A stretch of DNA of 64,000 nt from Caenorhabditis elegans (taxonomy: Eukaryota; Nematoda; Chromadorea; Rhabditida; Rhabditidae). Made by a program: the position numbers and the translations under genes. Where the stretch lies: NCBI RefSeq assembly GCF_000002985.6, contig NC_003281.10:7006001-7070000 (forward strand), written 5' to 3'. The notes under the pieces are model-generated. The model was not told the origin of the DNA and made no database searches. It saw nothing but the letters and a program-made list of their open reading frames with translations. How positions within the stretch are numbered: the first letter of the stretch is position 1; each line of letters begins with the position of its first letter. Of the stretch, positions 23,197 to 35,400 are shown one piece after another.

Positions 23197-24556
23197 TTTT
23201 AAGCTGGAAATGTTTCAAACTGAACGAGATTTTGAACGGAACGAATTGAATTAATAAAGTGGAGCGGATTACCGAAACGGTCAAAATAACCTCAATACAG
23301 GTAATAAAATCTAATCGTAAATGAAGGTAAAACCGTGAATTGAATTGAAATTGTATTGACAAGTGCAGAGAAATCAAAAACCAGGGAGAAAAATAGTGAA
23401 GAAATGAATAACCGATTGGAAAATAATTTTCTTACGAAAAATAGAGACTTTGTTATTTTCCATATACAGAAAACCAACTAAAAATTGAAGGCAATCAGCG
23501 AACTCTAGAAAAGTGAGAAGAAGGGGAAAAAGAGAAGTGGAATGTCATCTGATTCTTGGGGAGAAAAATACAAAAATGAAATCTATTCAAATTGAATGGC
23601 AGGCAAATCGACAGGGCATGCGGGTCGTTGGATGAAAAAGTGAGAAATGGAGGAAATGTGTGAGAACCTAGTGATAAAAGAACAAAATAAATATAAAATA
23701 AACACAGTCACTTCGGTATTTGGAGAAAGCGAAAAAGGGAGAGGAAGAGAATTTGAGAAGTGCTCCGGAAAACAAGAAAATGAACTCGGGAATGGAGATT
23801 AGCTCATTCTTCATTAAGTTTTGAAATAATATGTTTTCAGCCAGCATATAATTTGCTTAAAATCTAGTATCTGAGAACAGCCTATTTAATTTAAACTCTC
23901 ACGTTTTCGCGGAAATTCATAAACTGCAATCCTACATTTTAAGATATTTATTACACATCGTTGAGTTGATTGGGATTTTCGTCCTCATAAATAAAATATA
24001 TTTAAAAGGAATCCAACTACTTGTTTTTTGGCGGCTAACATAAAGCTCGTTCATTCTTGAAGGAAATTTGACACTGTTTTACAGTATGCAAATCCCTTGC
24101 TCTCTTCTCTTTTTTGTCTGATTTTTCCCGCCAAATGGGTCATTGGGCACATGTGAAGGAGATAAGAGGACTCATGGAGAAAGTAGAGAAGGAGAGACGG
24201 TCAAAATGGAGACTCATGTCAAGTGGACAGGCTGGTGGTGCTTTTTGAGCATATGATTATCATAGACATATCACTGTTGACAGAAATATGAATGATAGCG
24301 TGTTCGCCGGCCGGATGCTCTACAATGTGTATTTTCTATTCACACATGCATGAAGTCACTGCCGATCGTTCAAAATACTGAAGTGCAAATATAAATTTTA
24401 AAGAAAATTACTACATGTGCAATGATCGCTTAATTTCACGAATGATAGAACACCTTAAAATGTCTAAAAATGTTTTCTGGATACGTTCTCAAAAAATATG
24501 TGATAATTCTACAGTAATCCGATGTTAAAGACTAAGATTTCTTCAAAAAAATTCGG
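23197..24556. other. Intergenic upstream of cyk-1
   Basis: No gene was found. The sequence is AT-rich with purine-rich tracts, probably the cyk-1 upstream region. No clear repeat element was recognised. Confidence 0.5.
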
Positions 24557-24628
24557 TGCCTCATGCTGGAATCGAACCAGCGACCTTCTGTTTACTAGAC
24601 AGACGCTCTGCCACTGAGCCAATGAGGC
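24557..24628 (-). tRNA. tRNA-Thr (anticodon AGU)
   Basis: A complete 72-base cloverleaf reads on the minus strand. The acceptor stem GCCTCAT pairs with ATGAGGC, with discriminator A. The D arm has AGTGG; the anticodon stem is TCTGT/ACAGA with loop CTAGTAA, giving anticodon AGT. The T arm is GCTGG-TTCGATT-CCAGC. The internal A and B boxes are intact and there is no intron. A34 would be read as inosine. Confidence 0.96.
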
Positions 24629-26433
24629 GGACAGAAAACCGGATAGTAAAGCCGTTGAGAAGAGAGAGAGAGAGAGATACGAGACAAAGATATCAAGGCA
24701 ATTGGGTGGGTTTTTTAACACTGAAAATAAGACAATTGTTTGAAAACTGAAAATTTTGTTAGATAAACTTTCAGAAAGTAACATTTAACTTCAAGAGGAA
24801 AGATTTCTATGATCATTGGTAACTGATAAGCTAAAGAGCAAATAGCATAGTCACATAGACATTTAACAGAGAGAGAACACCTAGATATTTGGTAAACACC
24901 TAAAAGAAAAACTGTTTAAGTTGCGAGATGTGACATATGAGTTTAGAAACGCTAATTTAAAATTAGGCAATTGTGGGATACACCTAGAATAAGAATAATT
25001 TAAACAGATAGAAGTGACACCCTTTCAGTTAAGTCCAAATGGTATACAACCAAACTTTAAAACGAAACGAATTGCGCCAGACAAAACGAAATTCTTCCAA
25101 TTGACTGACCGATGGAAACTTCTCTCTCTTCAACACAAAACATCTGTCCTCTCGTTCCAAATCGCTAGTGTTAACGGGCGTCAACTGGCCAGATTTGTTT
25201 TTTTTAAGGTTTCTGGATACATTTTTTTTTAAAATTATCTAGGATCACCTAGATATCTCTCTCTAGGATATCTAGGATAACGTCTCAACAATTTCCTAGG
25301 TTTAAAATAACCGTTGGTTCCGAAGAACTTATGGTACATCGTTAGGCATTTTAATAAGAACAAAATCTATCAAACAGCAATGGAAAAAGTCAAAGGCTCT
25401 CTCTCTCTACTGGAGCTTATTGAAAAAAAAACGAAATGAGTAAGATGCCAGATGACCCAATCAACCAACTGCCTGAGGAGAAAGGAAGAAAAAATGGGGA
25501 AGAGTATGACTAATAAGAACGGAAAATATTTATCAACATCTAACTAATTCTAAAAATACTAAAAATTCTAAAACTAAAATAGTACACTTTATATCACAAA
25601 TTGATGAAGATACAGAAATTTAAAAAGCTTTTCAAGTGAGAAATATTCTGAACTACTTTACTACAGCTGGCTGATAACATTGATAAGATTGGAATGTCGC
25701 TAGTTCAAAAACATGTTTACATCAAATCGGTAATCATGAGGCTGAATTTGAGGTTCACTTTTTTTTTTGGTAGTTCACAGACAACTTCAAGTAAGTAAGT
25801 AAGTAAGTAAGAGAACAGCGGAAATGGTCAAAAATGAAAATGAACATTCTTTCTATTGGGCAATCAAAAAATTCCTGTGAGCCATTCGGACAAAACAAAA
25901 ACTGAAGAAATAGGCGATTTCTCTACGAAAATGAGCCCCCAAGGACACATGCTCGTAGTACTAGAATAAGGAAAGTCACACGCAAAATAAGAAAGGAACT
26001 TTACTACAAGTAAAAAATAAAAATTAATTTACAAAAGGACCTTGAGATGCGAAGTACCACTAAATGAGTAAAAAGACGGGACTTTGGGTCTCGTTACCAC
26101 TAGCACACTCCTGTTCGGACACAGTGCCTCACGGTCGCCGCCAAAATGTGGTATTCAAATGTCTTCAATGTGAATGGAAGGTGAGATGAATGAAAGAGTA
26201 TTCCGATCAGTGGAGACGCAGAGAGTGCTTCCCCATGTTTGAGGGTGAGTAAGGGACAGACATCATTTGGCATGGTGCCAGATGTACTTGGTATTGCGGA
26301 AGAATGATGTGATCGATGGATTTGTGGCACGTAATAATATTAGCGATTGATAAAAATTGTAAGCTGTGTAAGAACAAAGTAACAACTGTTGTTTTCTACA
26401 AAAACCAATCCCATTAGCAACCGATTCTAACAA
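24629..26433. other. Intergenic, simple repeats only
   Basis: The stretch contains a short GA run near 24660 and five GTAA-type units near 25789-25811. A GC-richer open stretch at 26100-26330 lies downstream of the small gene ending at 26434 and is probably its 3' UTR or flanking sequence. It lacks an ATG at its start and usable splice sites. Confidence 0.5.
25789..25811. repeat. (GTAA)n tetranucleotide repeat
   Basis: Five to six perfect tandem copies of the four-base unit in intergenic sequence. Confidence 0.9.
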
Positions 26434-26697
26434 TTATTCTACAGCAAGAGGACGAAACGGTTTAGCGGTTTCTAATAGTGATGTTTTCGAAGAAGACTTT
26501 CTTTTCGCTTTAAAATTCAGATAATAGGGGATATAAGGGTGTTTTATTTTGGATATTTTTAAAACAATAAATTTACATACCTTTTTGCCCAGAACTTTTC
26601 TATCCTTTTTCGAGGTGCCATTCCCAGAGCTGTTCGAAATGTTGGATGAACTTCCACCGACACCTTCCTTCTTGTCCAGTCCTATCATCTTTTTCAT
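26434..26697 (-). CDS. Small basic Ser-rich protein, unrecognised
   Basis: Two exons encode about 63 residues. The first starts MKKMIGLDKKEGVGG and runs through a Ser/Asn/Gly stretch to KDRKVLGKK before a GTATGT donor. The second begins after a TTTAAAG-type acceptor near 26515 with RKRKSSSKTSLLETAKPF and ends LAVE. A strong CTTTTTTTCAG acceptor lies about 40 bases upstream of the ATG, and every frame between it and the ATG is closed. It therefore looks like a trans-splice site followed by a short 5' UTR. Lys/Arg clusters could act as nuclear signals, but no domain is visible. It could be a 3' part of a longer gene, though the closed frames argue against that. Confidence 0.5.
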   Translation of the reverse strand: MKKMIGLDKKEGVGGSSSNISNSSGNGTSKKDRKVLGKKVCKFIVLKISKIKHPYIPYYLNFKAKRKSSSKTSLLETAKPFRPLAVE

Positions 26698-29450
26698 ATT
26701 TCTGTGCGATGTCTTTCCAAGTTTGGATTTTCAGTCTGAAAAAAAGAAAGAATTGATTTTAAAAAATATGGATAATTGATAGGATAGAAATAGACGACTG
26801 AAAACCACAACTGAAATTGAAATTGAGAAACAAATCAGGCATTGGTCAAATTAGACTGATTTGATTTGGTAACAACGGGAACAACAACACGGAGATCGGT
26901 GGAATTTATAGAGGAATAGTGTTCCACTAGGGCACGAAAAAAGACTAATGATTTTGAATTTCCAGTAGGAATAGGGGGGGGGGGGGTCTCGACACGAAAA
27001 TGTCAAAACTTGCAATGAAAACTAGTGAAATATACCTAGACAGCTCTTTAACACTATTTTAAAAATCAAAACAAACATAGTTTCCGCCTAGAAAAAAAGT
27101 TTTGTTTGTATTACCGTCCTACCAGCCATGCATAATTCACAAAACAATATGAAAATGATTAACTTTCTAGATTCAAAAAAAGACACGTACGGAGAAAAAT
27201 ACAAAAGTTTCAAAAGTTTGCATCTGATTTCCCTAATTCTTTAAGTGTTATAATCTCCAAAAACCCGACGAATGAAAACCACAACTGAAATTGGAATCTC
27301 GAATCATCGAGAAACCCAGAACAATAGTAGTAATCAGTGTGAAAAAAAAATCAGTAATTTTTACGACTACTATAACAATTCAGCACACCGTCTTTTCACA
27401 ACAATGAAAACAATCGGGAGGCATAGCGTGGACGTCATGATGATACTATTTTGTGATTATAATAACACCTTTCCGCATAGTTGCGCGTTTCACGACGACA
27501 GCAAAACTTGCCTGTCTGCGATTGTTGAAAATTGTTTCACGGTAAGATTATGACAGACAGCTGGATGGGTCTCGTGACAGGATTTACATGAGTTTTTACT
27601 AGATATTGTTCAATTTTGTAAATTGCTTTTTAATCGTTTCTGATGTACATCAAAAAAGTGAATCTGACTGAATCATGGAAGAAATTTAAAGTTTTATATG
27701 AGTTGGAAACGACTTCATGAACCACCTTTAATTTATAAGTAATAACAGTTACTATTATATCGGAGATTCTCAATAGATGTTTTTATTGCCGGGGCACAAT
27801 TTTTCTGAAAAAGAAAATTCAATATGCAAAAAATCTCTCTCAAAACACTATGGGGAACGAGAAAAATGTTTTGAAAACAGTTTTTCGAAGGAATAAAAAA
27901 ACGAGAATCACGTTTCGAATAAATAGGAGAACCACGAGCCTCCATATTCAAAAGAAACAAAATTTGAGATGAAAAATTTTAGTGAATTTCTGGAAAAAAC
28001 TGAGTAGGAAGAGAATTAGAGAAAATGAAAAACTGTCTGGCGGGTAACTTTGACGCCCAGGTGGCGTGGAAGGATGGGAATAAGAACAAAAATATTCATC
28101 CTGATGTTTCAATTCGGGCGTTTTTTGTTAAGATACACAATCTTAGTGAATTTCAGTGTTCTGAACAATTATTACTCATTGAATAAGAATTATTTTCTGT
28201 AAAAATACCCTAAATTCATGATAACTTCTAACAATACTCTAAACTCAAAAAAAACCGCCGAACTGTTACTTTGTAAACGAAAAATGTTTCCCGATTGGTT
28301 CGTACCTTGCGGACCAAGTGAATGGACAATAGATGACCTTTGAAACACTGAAGCACTTTCTATTCCATTCATTTCTCCTGTTTATGCAGATTCTTTTGTA
28401 TCTTTTACCACAAAAAAGGAAAAAAAAGGGATGAGAATAATAACAGCGCGGAACTGTGATTTGAACGGAGTTTTGCATATTTTCCTATTCTGGAGGTGAT
28501 AACATTACGAATACTAACAAACTGTATGAAATTTCGAAATATTCGAGGAAAACTTACGATATTTCAAGAAATTTTCACAGGAATAAAAACGAAAACGAGT
28601 TTAAAGTTTAAAAAAACAAAAAAACTCGGATCTGTGCGTTATTTCGTCAGTACACCACAGTTCACGCAAAGTTGCGTACATTTCAATTGGCGGTTTTTCA
28701 AAAATATTTTTCACATGAAAATGAGGAAAAAAGTACTGTAAACTGTTACAAACTTTTTCAAATATGAGATTTCAGATACAAAGTGCCGTACTATTCATTT
28801 ATAAAGGCGTTAAAATGATTCATTGTGAAATTTGATACTGTATCTTCAAAAATGGCTCAAAGGGCAAGTGACTAAAAAACTTCTGTATCGAATTTCCAAA
28901 TCCGAATGATTTCACGAAATCCACACACATTTCAGTGAATGCTTTGTTGAAAACGAAATTCCTTCTCCTGAAATTTCACTTTTCTCCGGCTTTTCCCGAT
29001 ATTACTCTGCGCCTCTTCCTCTCCAACACTATTTTCGAGTGGTATCTCACACATCCATTTGCCGAGATAAATATTAATAATATAAATTGTCACATTTGTA
29101 TAATATCTGTATGCGTTTTGGAGAAATTTGTAAGAATTATAATCATCATCAATCATAATTTATCACTTTATTGATAAAAATCAAATAATTCTTCGGAGCA
29201 ATCGTGCTCTATGGAGAAGTAATTTAAGCGTAAAGTGTACAACATTTGATAATAAGTTTGCTTTTTTCTTCCCAAAGAAGAAATATATTAAGAGTAAGCA
29301 AGCAATAACAATAAAAACTGCCCGTAATCATGAAAATCATTAAAAATCTGCTCGTACATTATTTTGATGCACGAATCACCGTTATTTTGGGGGAGAAGGA
29401 GAAACAACTTGGCCACTAGGAATGAAATATGTTAATTATCAATATTCAAA
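26698..29450. other. Intergenic, no gene supported
   Basis: The region holds a 13-base G run and a 20-base direct repeat, GAAAACCACAACTGAAATTG, near 26801 and 27274. There is also an ATG-led exon-like segment near 28372-28306 ending in a GTACGA donor, which does not join any downstream exon without meeting a stop. Nothing else is callable. Confidence 0.45.
26974..26986 (+). repeat. Mononucleotide G tract (13 G)
   Basis: Thirteen consecutive G bases in otherwise AT-rich DNA upstream of the small gene at 26434-26697. Such tracts can fold as G-quadruplexes. Confidence 0.95.
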
Positions 29451-32400
29451 TCACACCATTTTCGGTTCGACTTGAGGTTTGAACATGAAGGCGCACACCG
29501 AGTCCTTGTGAACCTGCAAAAACAATCGTTTGAAAATTCATTGAAAGATACCGTATTTCCTCTATTGGTAAGGCGCCTCCATTAGTTTTGCACCCCCTCC
29601 CTCTTTTTAGGAATTCAAAATTTGCATTATAAAATCGTTCTACAAATCAGGAAAATTCTTACAGACTTGGTATAAAAAGTCAAAATTGGCAAAATATGAG
29701 TACAACTCGGACAGTTTTTGCGTATCAGTCGTAAAATTCGTCCATTTTGGTTCAGGGGTTGTTATTGAAATTGATGATATTATGCCATAACTTAATGGAA
29801 AACATGAGAAAATGCCTGTCCGACAATTAGTTTTGCATCAAAATAGGTGTCCGAAAATTAGTTTTGCATGTCTTACTAATAGATCTCTATATAGAGGAAA
29901 TACGGTATTTATAGTCAATATACAGTGTGCGTTTAGCCGCAAGTCTGGCACAAAGTTTTGCAAGGTAATTTTTAAAGTTAACAAATATTTCAAAAAACGT
30001 GCGACGCAGTTGCAAAAACTTCGTGTCAGGGTTGAGAGCTCTATTTTGGTTTTCAGTGCACATTTTCTCCAAGATAAAATAAAAATTGAACGTATTTTGT
30101 GCCTTTCTGCACATTCCGGAAACACGGTTGGTTTGAAGTTCAAATGTTCATAGTCTAAGAAGACAAAGGTTTTAGATAATATCTCAACGTTTTTGTTAAA
30201 AACCAACTTTCTGCTTTTTCCTTAACATTGATCTTGGATCATCATCGAATTGTTCAGGATTTCGTGGAGCTCGTAAGTCTCCACTTTCAGGTTTTCGTAA
30301 TTTCTGTGGTTCCTCATCTTCAATGTAAATTGATGTATTCTGGGAATCACCAATATGTTCGTCTCTGAGAATTAACACGATTGAAAAATTAAGGAAATCT
30401 ATTTTTTGAAAACTTATTTTCAGCAACTACTGTGGAATTTCTATCAAATAATTTTAAGATATTAGAGTAAAAACAAATTTTAAATGAAAATGCGAGGAAA
30501 AATATGGGCAGGCACCATAATCAGAAATTAATTTTGAGTGAACTAGACAAAATAAATCAGTGAAAATTGATCAAAAATGTGGAAAAACCTGCCCCCAGGC
30601 CCCGCCCCTATCTTGGCTTTATTGCATTTCGCACCTTCTAGAATGATTTCATCATTGATTCTATACTTACTCAATTTCACTTGAATCCAATGGTTCAGGC
30701 GCTCCATTGAAACAACCCTCTTCCGCTTGAATCTCATAAACTCTCTTCGAATGCATCACCACATTGTTGTATGGGTTATTGGATCCTGTAGAAAAGAAAT
30801 ATGTGAAAAGAAATATGATAATGAAATATATATTCTGGTTTTTAGTTTTTTTGTTAAAAAAATAAAAACTTACGAAGCATATCTTTAGAGTCATCTCTTG
30901 CCAATGCTTTATGCATAAATCTCATCATAAGATAGCATCCAAAAAATATAACAACAACAGCTGTTAGAACGATGCAGAGGATGATCAGGCCGGTTAAACT
31001 GGAAAAAATAAATTAGTTTAGAACGTTGAGAAATGAGTTTTTTGGGAACATGTAGTTGTTTTGTTCAATTTGAACATGCTTTTCCCTTTCAGTCATACCA
31101 TATATTTTTGAATGCTGGCTGCAATACATCAGATCTTACGCGCAAATTTGATGGGAATTGTTGTTTAATTTTAACAATTGTGCAATATCATATACTACTT
31201 TAAAGTATTATGTTTCAATGTTCAGACCTGAACAATTCATCAAATCTCCATGTTGGTGGAGCCGACGGCGGTGCTGTTTTTGACACGTACAGCATTTTAG
31301 AAAATATAGAATTTCAGAAATAAAAGCTGGGTTTCAGAAAATATTCTACCAAAAAACTCTCTTCCGAAACGAAAAGAAATTTTCGTTAGAGTGTAGGCGG
31401 AGACATTCTGGCACTCCACGAACCACAAATCAAATTTCGGAAGTGGAACAACTTTTTGTGTGGTTCAAGTGATATTTTTGAAGAAGTTAGAGTTTGTCAC
31501 ACAAGAAACTCTACAAATTTGGAAGATCACAGTTTATTTGGAATCGAATTAAATAAACTTTGAGCCTAAAATATTTGGAATGAAAGCTCACTCTTTGACT
31601 AGCTTTTTTCCCAAAGTAAAACTTCAAAAACTGTTTCAAGAGTAGCTTTAAAAAACCAAAAATTGTTTTTTGAAAACCTGATAAAACAGGTGCTGGTATG
31701 TAGAGTCGGGCGAGAAGCGCCCCAGGCTCGCCTTGACCAGTTGGATTGTCAATTAATAAAAAAGTTTCTTTGTAATTTCAAAATTGTTATCTCCAAAAAA
31801 TTCATCACTGTGCATTGCTTACATCATCTTTAAATCTGGATTTGACACTTTTTGTGTGATTCATCTTTCAGCGTTCCTTAACCAATGTTCTAACTATTCG
31901 TGATTCTTCAGATCCTTTCAAATCTCAGAAATAGTGAATGACGTTCAAGATTAGTCTTTTCTATTTTTTCCTGTACAATACGAAATTGATCTAGTTGACA
32001 TTTAAGCTTTCAATACGTATCAATATCTGATAGTACACACGCCTTCGCAAAGCACTCAAAACTATGGAACGACTAGATATAAAACATCAGCTTTGGAGCA
32101 TGTAATCCTTTTATCATGTTAGACTGATTATTTTTAGGATGGATGAAGTCGAAGATCGGAGATGGAAGAAATAAAATTGTAGATATTAGTTTATTTATCC
32201 TTATTTTATCAATTTGAAACAGAATGGTTATCAAAAAAGTATTTGCAAGTAGAGCTTAAGTTATTCGAAGCAATTGCTTAACAGACTAGGAACGCAAGCG
32301 ACAGTCCCGAAGATGTTGATTGCCGTTCACCCTTGGTTATTCCTGGAGCTATACATATTTCCCAGCTAAATTTCAACTGCCTTTTTTAGACCCATCAATT

Positions 32401-35400
32401 TCCGCCACATTTCCGCTACACTGAAGTCCTCGAACACACAATTTGCACGTTTTTCAACAACTTCCTCGTTTGATTCAATCTTACCTGACTGGCAAATAGT
32501 CCTCAAAAACCCAGTGTTCTTGGTCGATTTTGAAGGATTTCATTTGATTTTCACGCTAGAATATAATGAGAGTATTTTTGAAGAATGAGATCAAAGGAAG
32601 AACGATTGATACAAGTAGAATGGAATGATGATGAGAGAAAATTAAATGGAAAAGAAAAAGAAAAAGAACGGGATTTTTTGAAGAACTTTGCAGTGTCATA
32701 AGATGTGTTCTTAATAGGTTGATTCGATCAGAAAACATATTTTAGGACGTTTTAGGGTCATTTTATGTTTTGAAAATACTAGTTAAAAATATCTTGTGAT
32801 AATTTAGTATTTTGATAGAATACATACTGTACTGTAATTGTGTGTTTTCATCTCGGTTTCAGTCTGGTAAGGAAAAAATGCAATTGCAAAAGTATGTACC
32901 AAGAGTGTAATTTAAACTGTATTTAAGTCAATATTTTTGTTAGGAATGAAAATTAAGTAGTCTGATCTAAAATTAAAATGATGTTTTCTCCCATACAGCT
33001 AATGAAGATCGTGGAAATTTGGACGAATAAAGCAACATGTCTACTTTCTGGCGCGAAATTAGCAACAGCAGTTTCTACTAGATAACTAGAAATTACTTGG
33101 AAATTGGTCAATCTCACAATGCTTAAATTCTATTGAAAACCCTATATTTCAAAATATCTATGACGGATTTAAATACTGTTCAAAGTTCAATTAACACACA
33201 CTGAAAGCTTGATATTTAAGATCTCTGAAATTTTCGTGGCCACGCGTTTCTGTTCGCTCTTTATCTGAAATTTTGATATCAAAATAGTTTTTGTGCACAA
33301 TCAGAGATTACAGAAAACTAATCCATAAAAATCCAATAGCTGGAGAAACTAGGTTCAAACTGGTTTCATCTTTGATTTTTTGGTTTTACTTTTCACATTG
33401 GAGATATATTTGGACGCAATTTTTTAAAGTTCAAATTTTTTCTCATCATCAATCAATACTACAATTAAAGAATTTTCAGCGAAAAAAAAGTATATAGGAT
33501 ATCTTACATAAGACTTTTCGACCATACGTATCATCAAAGTTAAATTCTTGAAATCAGGTAGCTGGTCGGAAAATAATGCAGGAGAATGATGCGAATAAGA
33601 ATTAGAAACAAGAATTGTGAATAAATTCGAGAGCAACGCGAATAACAAATGTTTCTCTTTCGGAATACGCACAAAAAGTATGGGCTCCTTCTGGCTCTAT
33701 GGTTACAGAATAAATCCCGCCGCGGTTCACAATGAAAAAATAAACGAAAAGGAGATTAGTGGTGAGGGGAATGTTTGAATTTGATGCATATGTGGTGAGA
33801 TGCGCGAGAGGAGATGCTAATCCGAATATAAGCTCATGGATTTTCAGATATTCCAGTTTTCAGACGATGATAATGTTAGATAAATATCATCAGAGAATTT
33901 GACAGCTTGTGAAAAAACAAGAAATGCGTAGCAACCTTTTCCGGAATTGTGACTTCACTTTACTAAAATTGCCGTATATTTCATTTCATTTTAAAGGCAT
34001 ATGTATTTTTCAATTGGTCTCGCGACGATTATCCATTTATGCTGATTTCTATCCCTGAGAAAGCATGAAGCCTTCCGAACATCCTTACGAAGCGATAATT
34101 TGTACGCTTTTCTTGTTTTGGATTTCAGGATGACTGTGAATTAATTTTTAAAAAAAGTCTGCTACACATCACATTGCATTTTCAGTTAAAAATTAGAAAT
34201 CTCTGAAAATACTTGGAGAAAACGAGGATAATTATCTTAAGTTTTTCTAAGCGCAATGAACGTAGACAAAAAAAACTCAGAGAAGCTATTCTAAAATTCG
34301 TTAGAAAAGGAACAAACAGTGGAAATTAATAATGAACTATCAGATATCGAATAGGTACATCTAATCGGATTCCGTAAATTCTTAATAAGTTATTGAGACA
34401 ATGAGTCATTTCAATGAGTTAAATGAAAATGTTAATAGAGTTCAGTTTTAGCTTTTTGGAAAAAAAATAGAAGTCATTCTTTCAAAATGTGATTTTTCGT
34501 AGGGTATCCTACTACTAGGTGGTTTCGTAGTCTGTGGGAAAACGAAACGAAATGATTTGTGGTTTTTAGATTTCAAAAATAATATTTTAATCTCATTTTA
34601 TGTAAGCAAAAATCTTGATAATCACATTTTTATGAAATTCGAGCTACAAATTTATATTTTTTATGAAATCCCGACTTTGATAGATACTCAATTATTTTTT
34701 CTAGGTATGCAATGGTGGGATGGCCAAGATCGCCCGCCTTCTTCGTGTTTATACCTTTTAAAATAAGAAAGATACAAGACGGGTGAGAAAAGCGTAGAAA
34801 ATGCGTCCCTGTCACGCCTTTTTGGAATACGAAAAAGGGAAATTTTGAATGAAATCGTTAACCACAATTCCAGATTTTTTTCTCTGCCTGATTTATAGTT
34901 AAATATAAAAAGTAAATGTTAGAACGAGTTATTATGAGACTGTGACCAAAACTCAAAAGCTTTCAATGTTTTTTCAACTAGAAAAACTCAATTATGGTCC
35001 GAAACAGGCGGTGCCTGGGTTCACAAGGGTCATAACTTTTTGACCTAGTTTTTAACGAAATTATGGGAAGACTATGTGAGTTCAACTGGTCAAATGTACG
35101 ACCTTTTCAAAAATTGAAAGATCTGATCAGTTTTTGAAATACCTTTCAACAAAATTAAAGTAGAACGAGGAGGCGGGGAGAGGTGCCTTACCACGCTTCC
35201 TGTGGCTGGATCGTTCGCAGTTGAATTTTTTTAAACCAGATATAAACCTTATATATAAGAGCCTAGATATATAATGAGAAGGATAGGTTTATAGGTCAAC
35301 ACAAAAAGTGAATTATTAGTAGACTCCAAGTCTATTTAGAAATTACAGATGTAACATGATCATTGTAAGTGCATGCGGATGCACCTGAAAAGAGCCGAAG

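Noticed and set aside
26100..26330. 76-codon minus-strand frame in a GC-richer patch
   Set aside because: It begins with GTG, has no usable acceptor and follows the stop of the small gene at 26434. It is best read as its 3' flank.
28306..28372. ATG-led minus segment ending in a GTACGA donor
   Set aside because: Joining it to the acceptor at about 26745 gives an immediate stop, and no other acceptor in phase was found.
29838..30206. 122-codon minus frame
   Set aside because: It overlaps the MITE-like element and the intron between two well-supported exons.
33424..33672. Possible internal exon of the membrane-protein gene
   Set aside because: It would need a weak GTTTTT donor in the preceding exon. 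The direct join of 36228 to 30998 is in phase without it.
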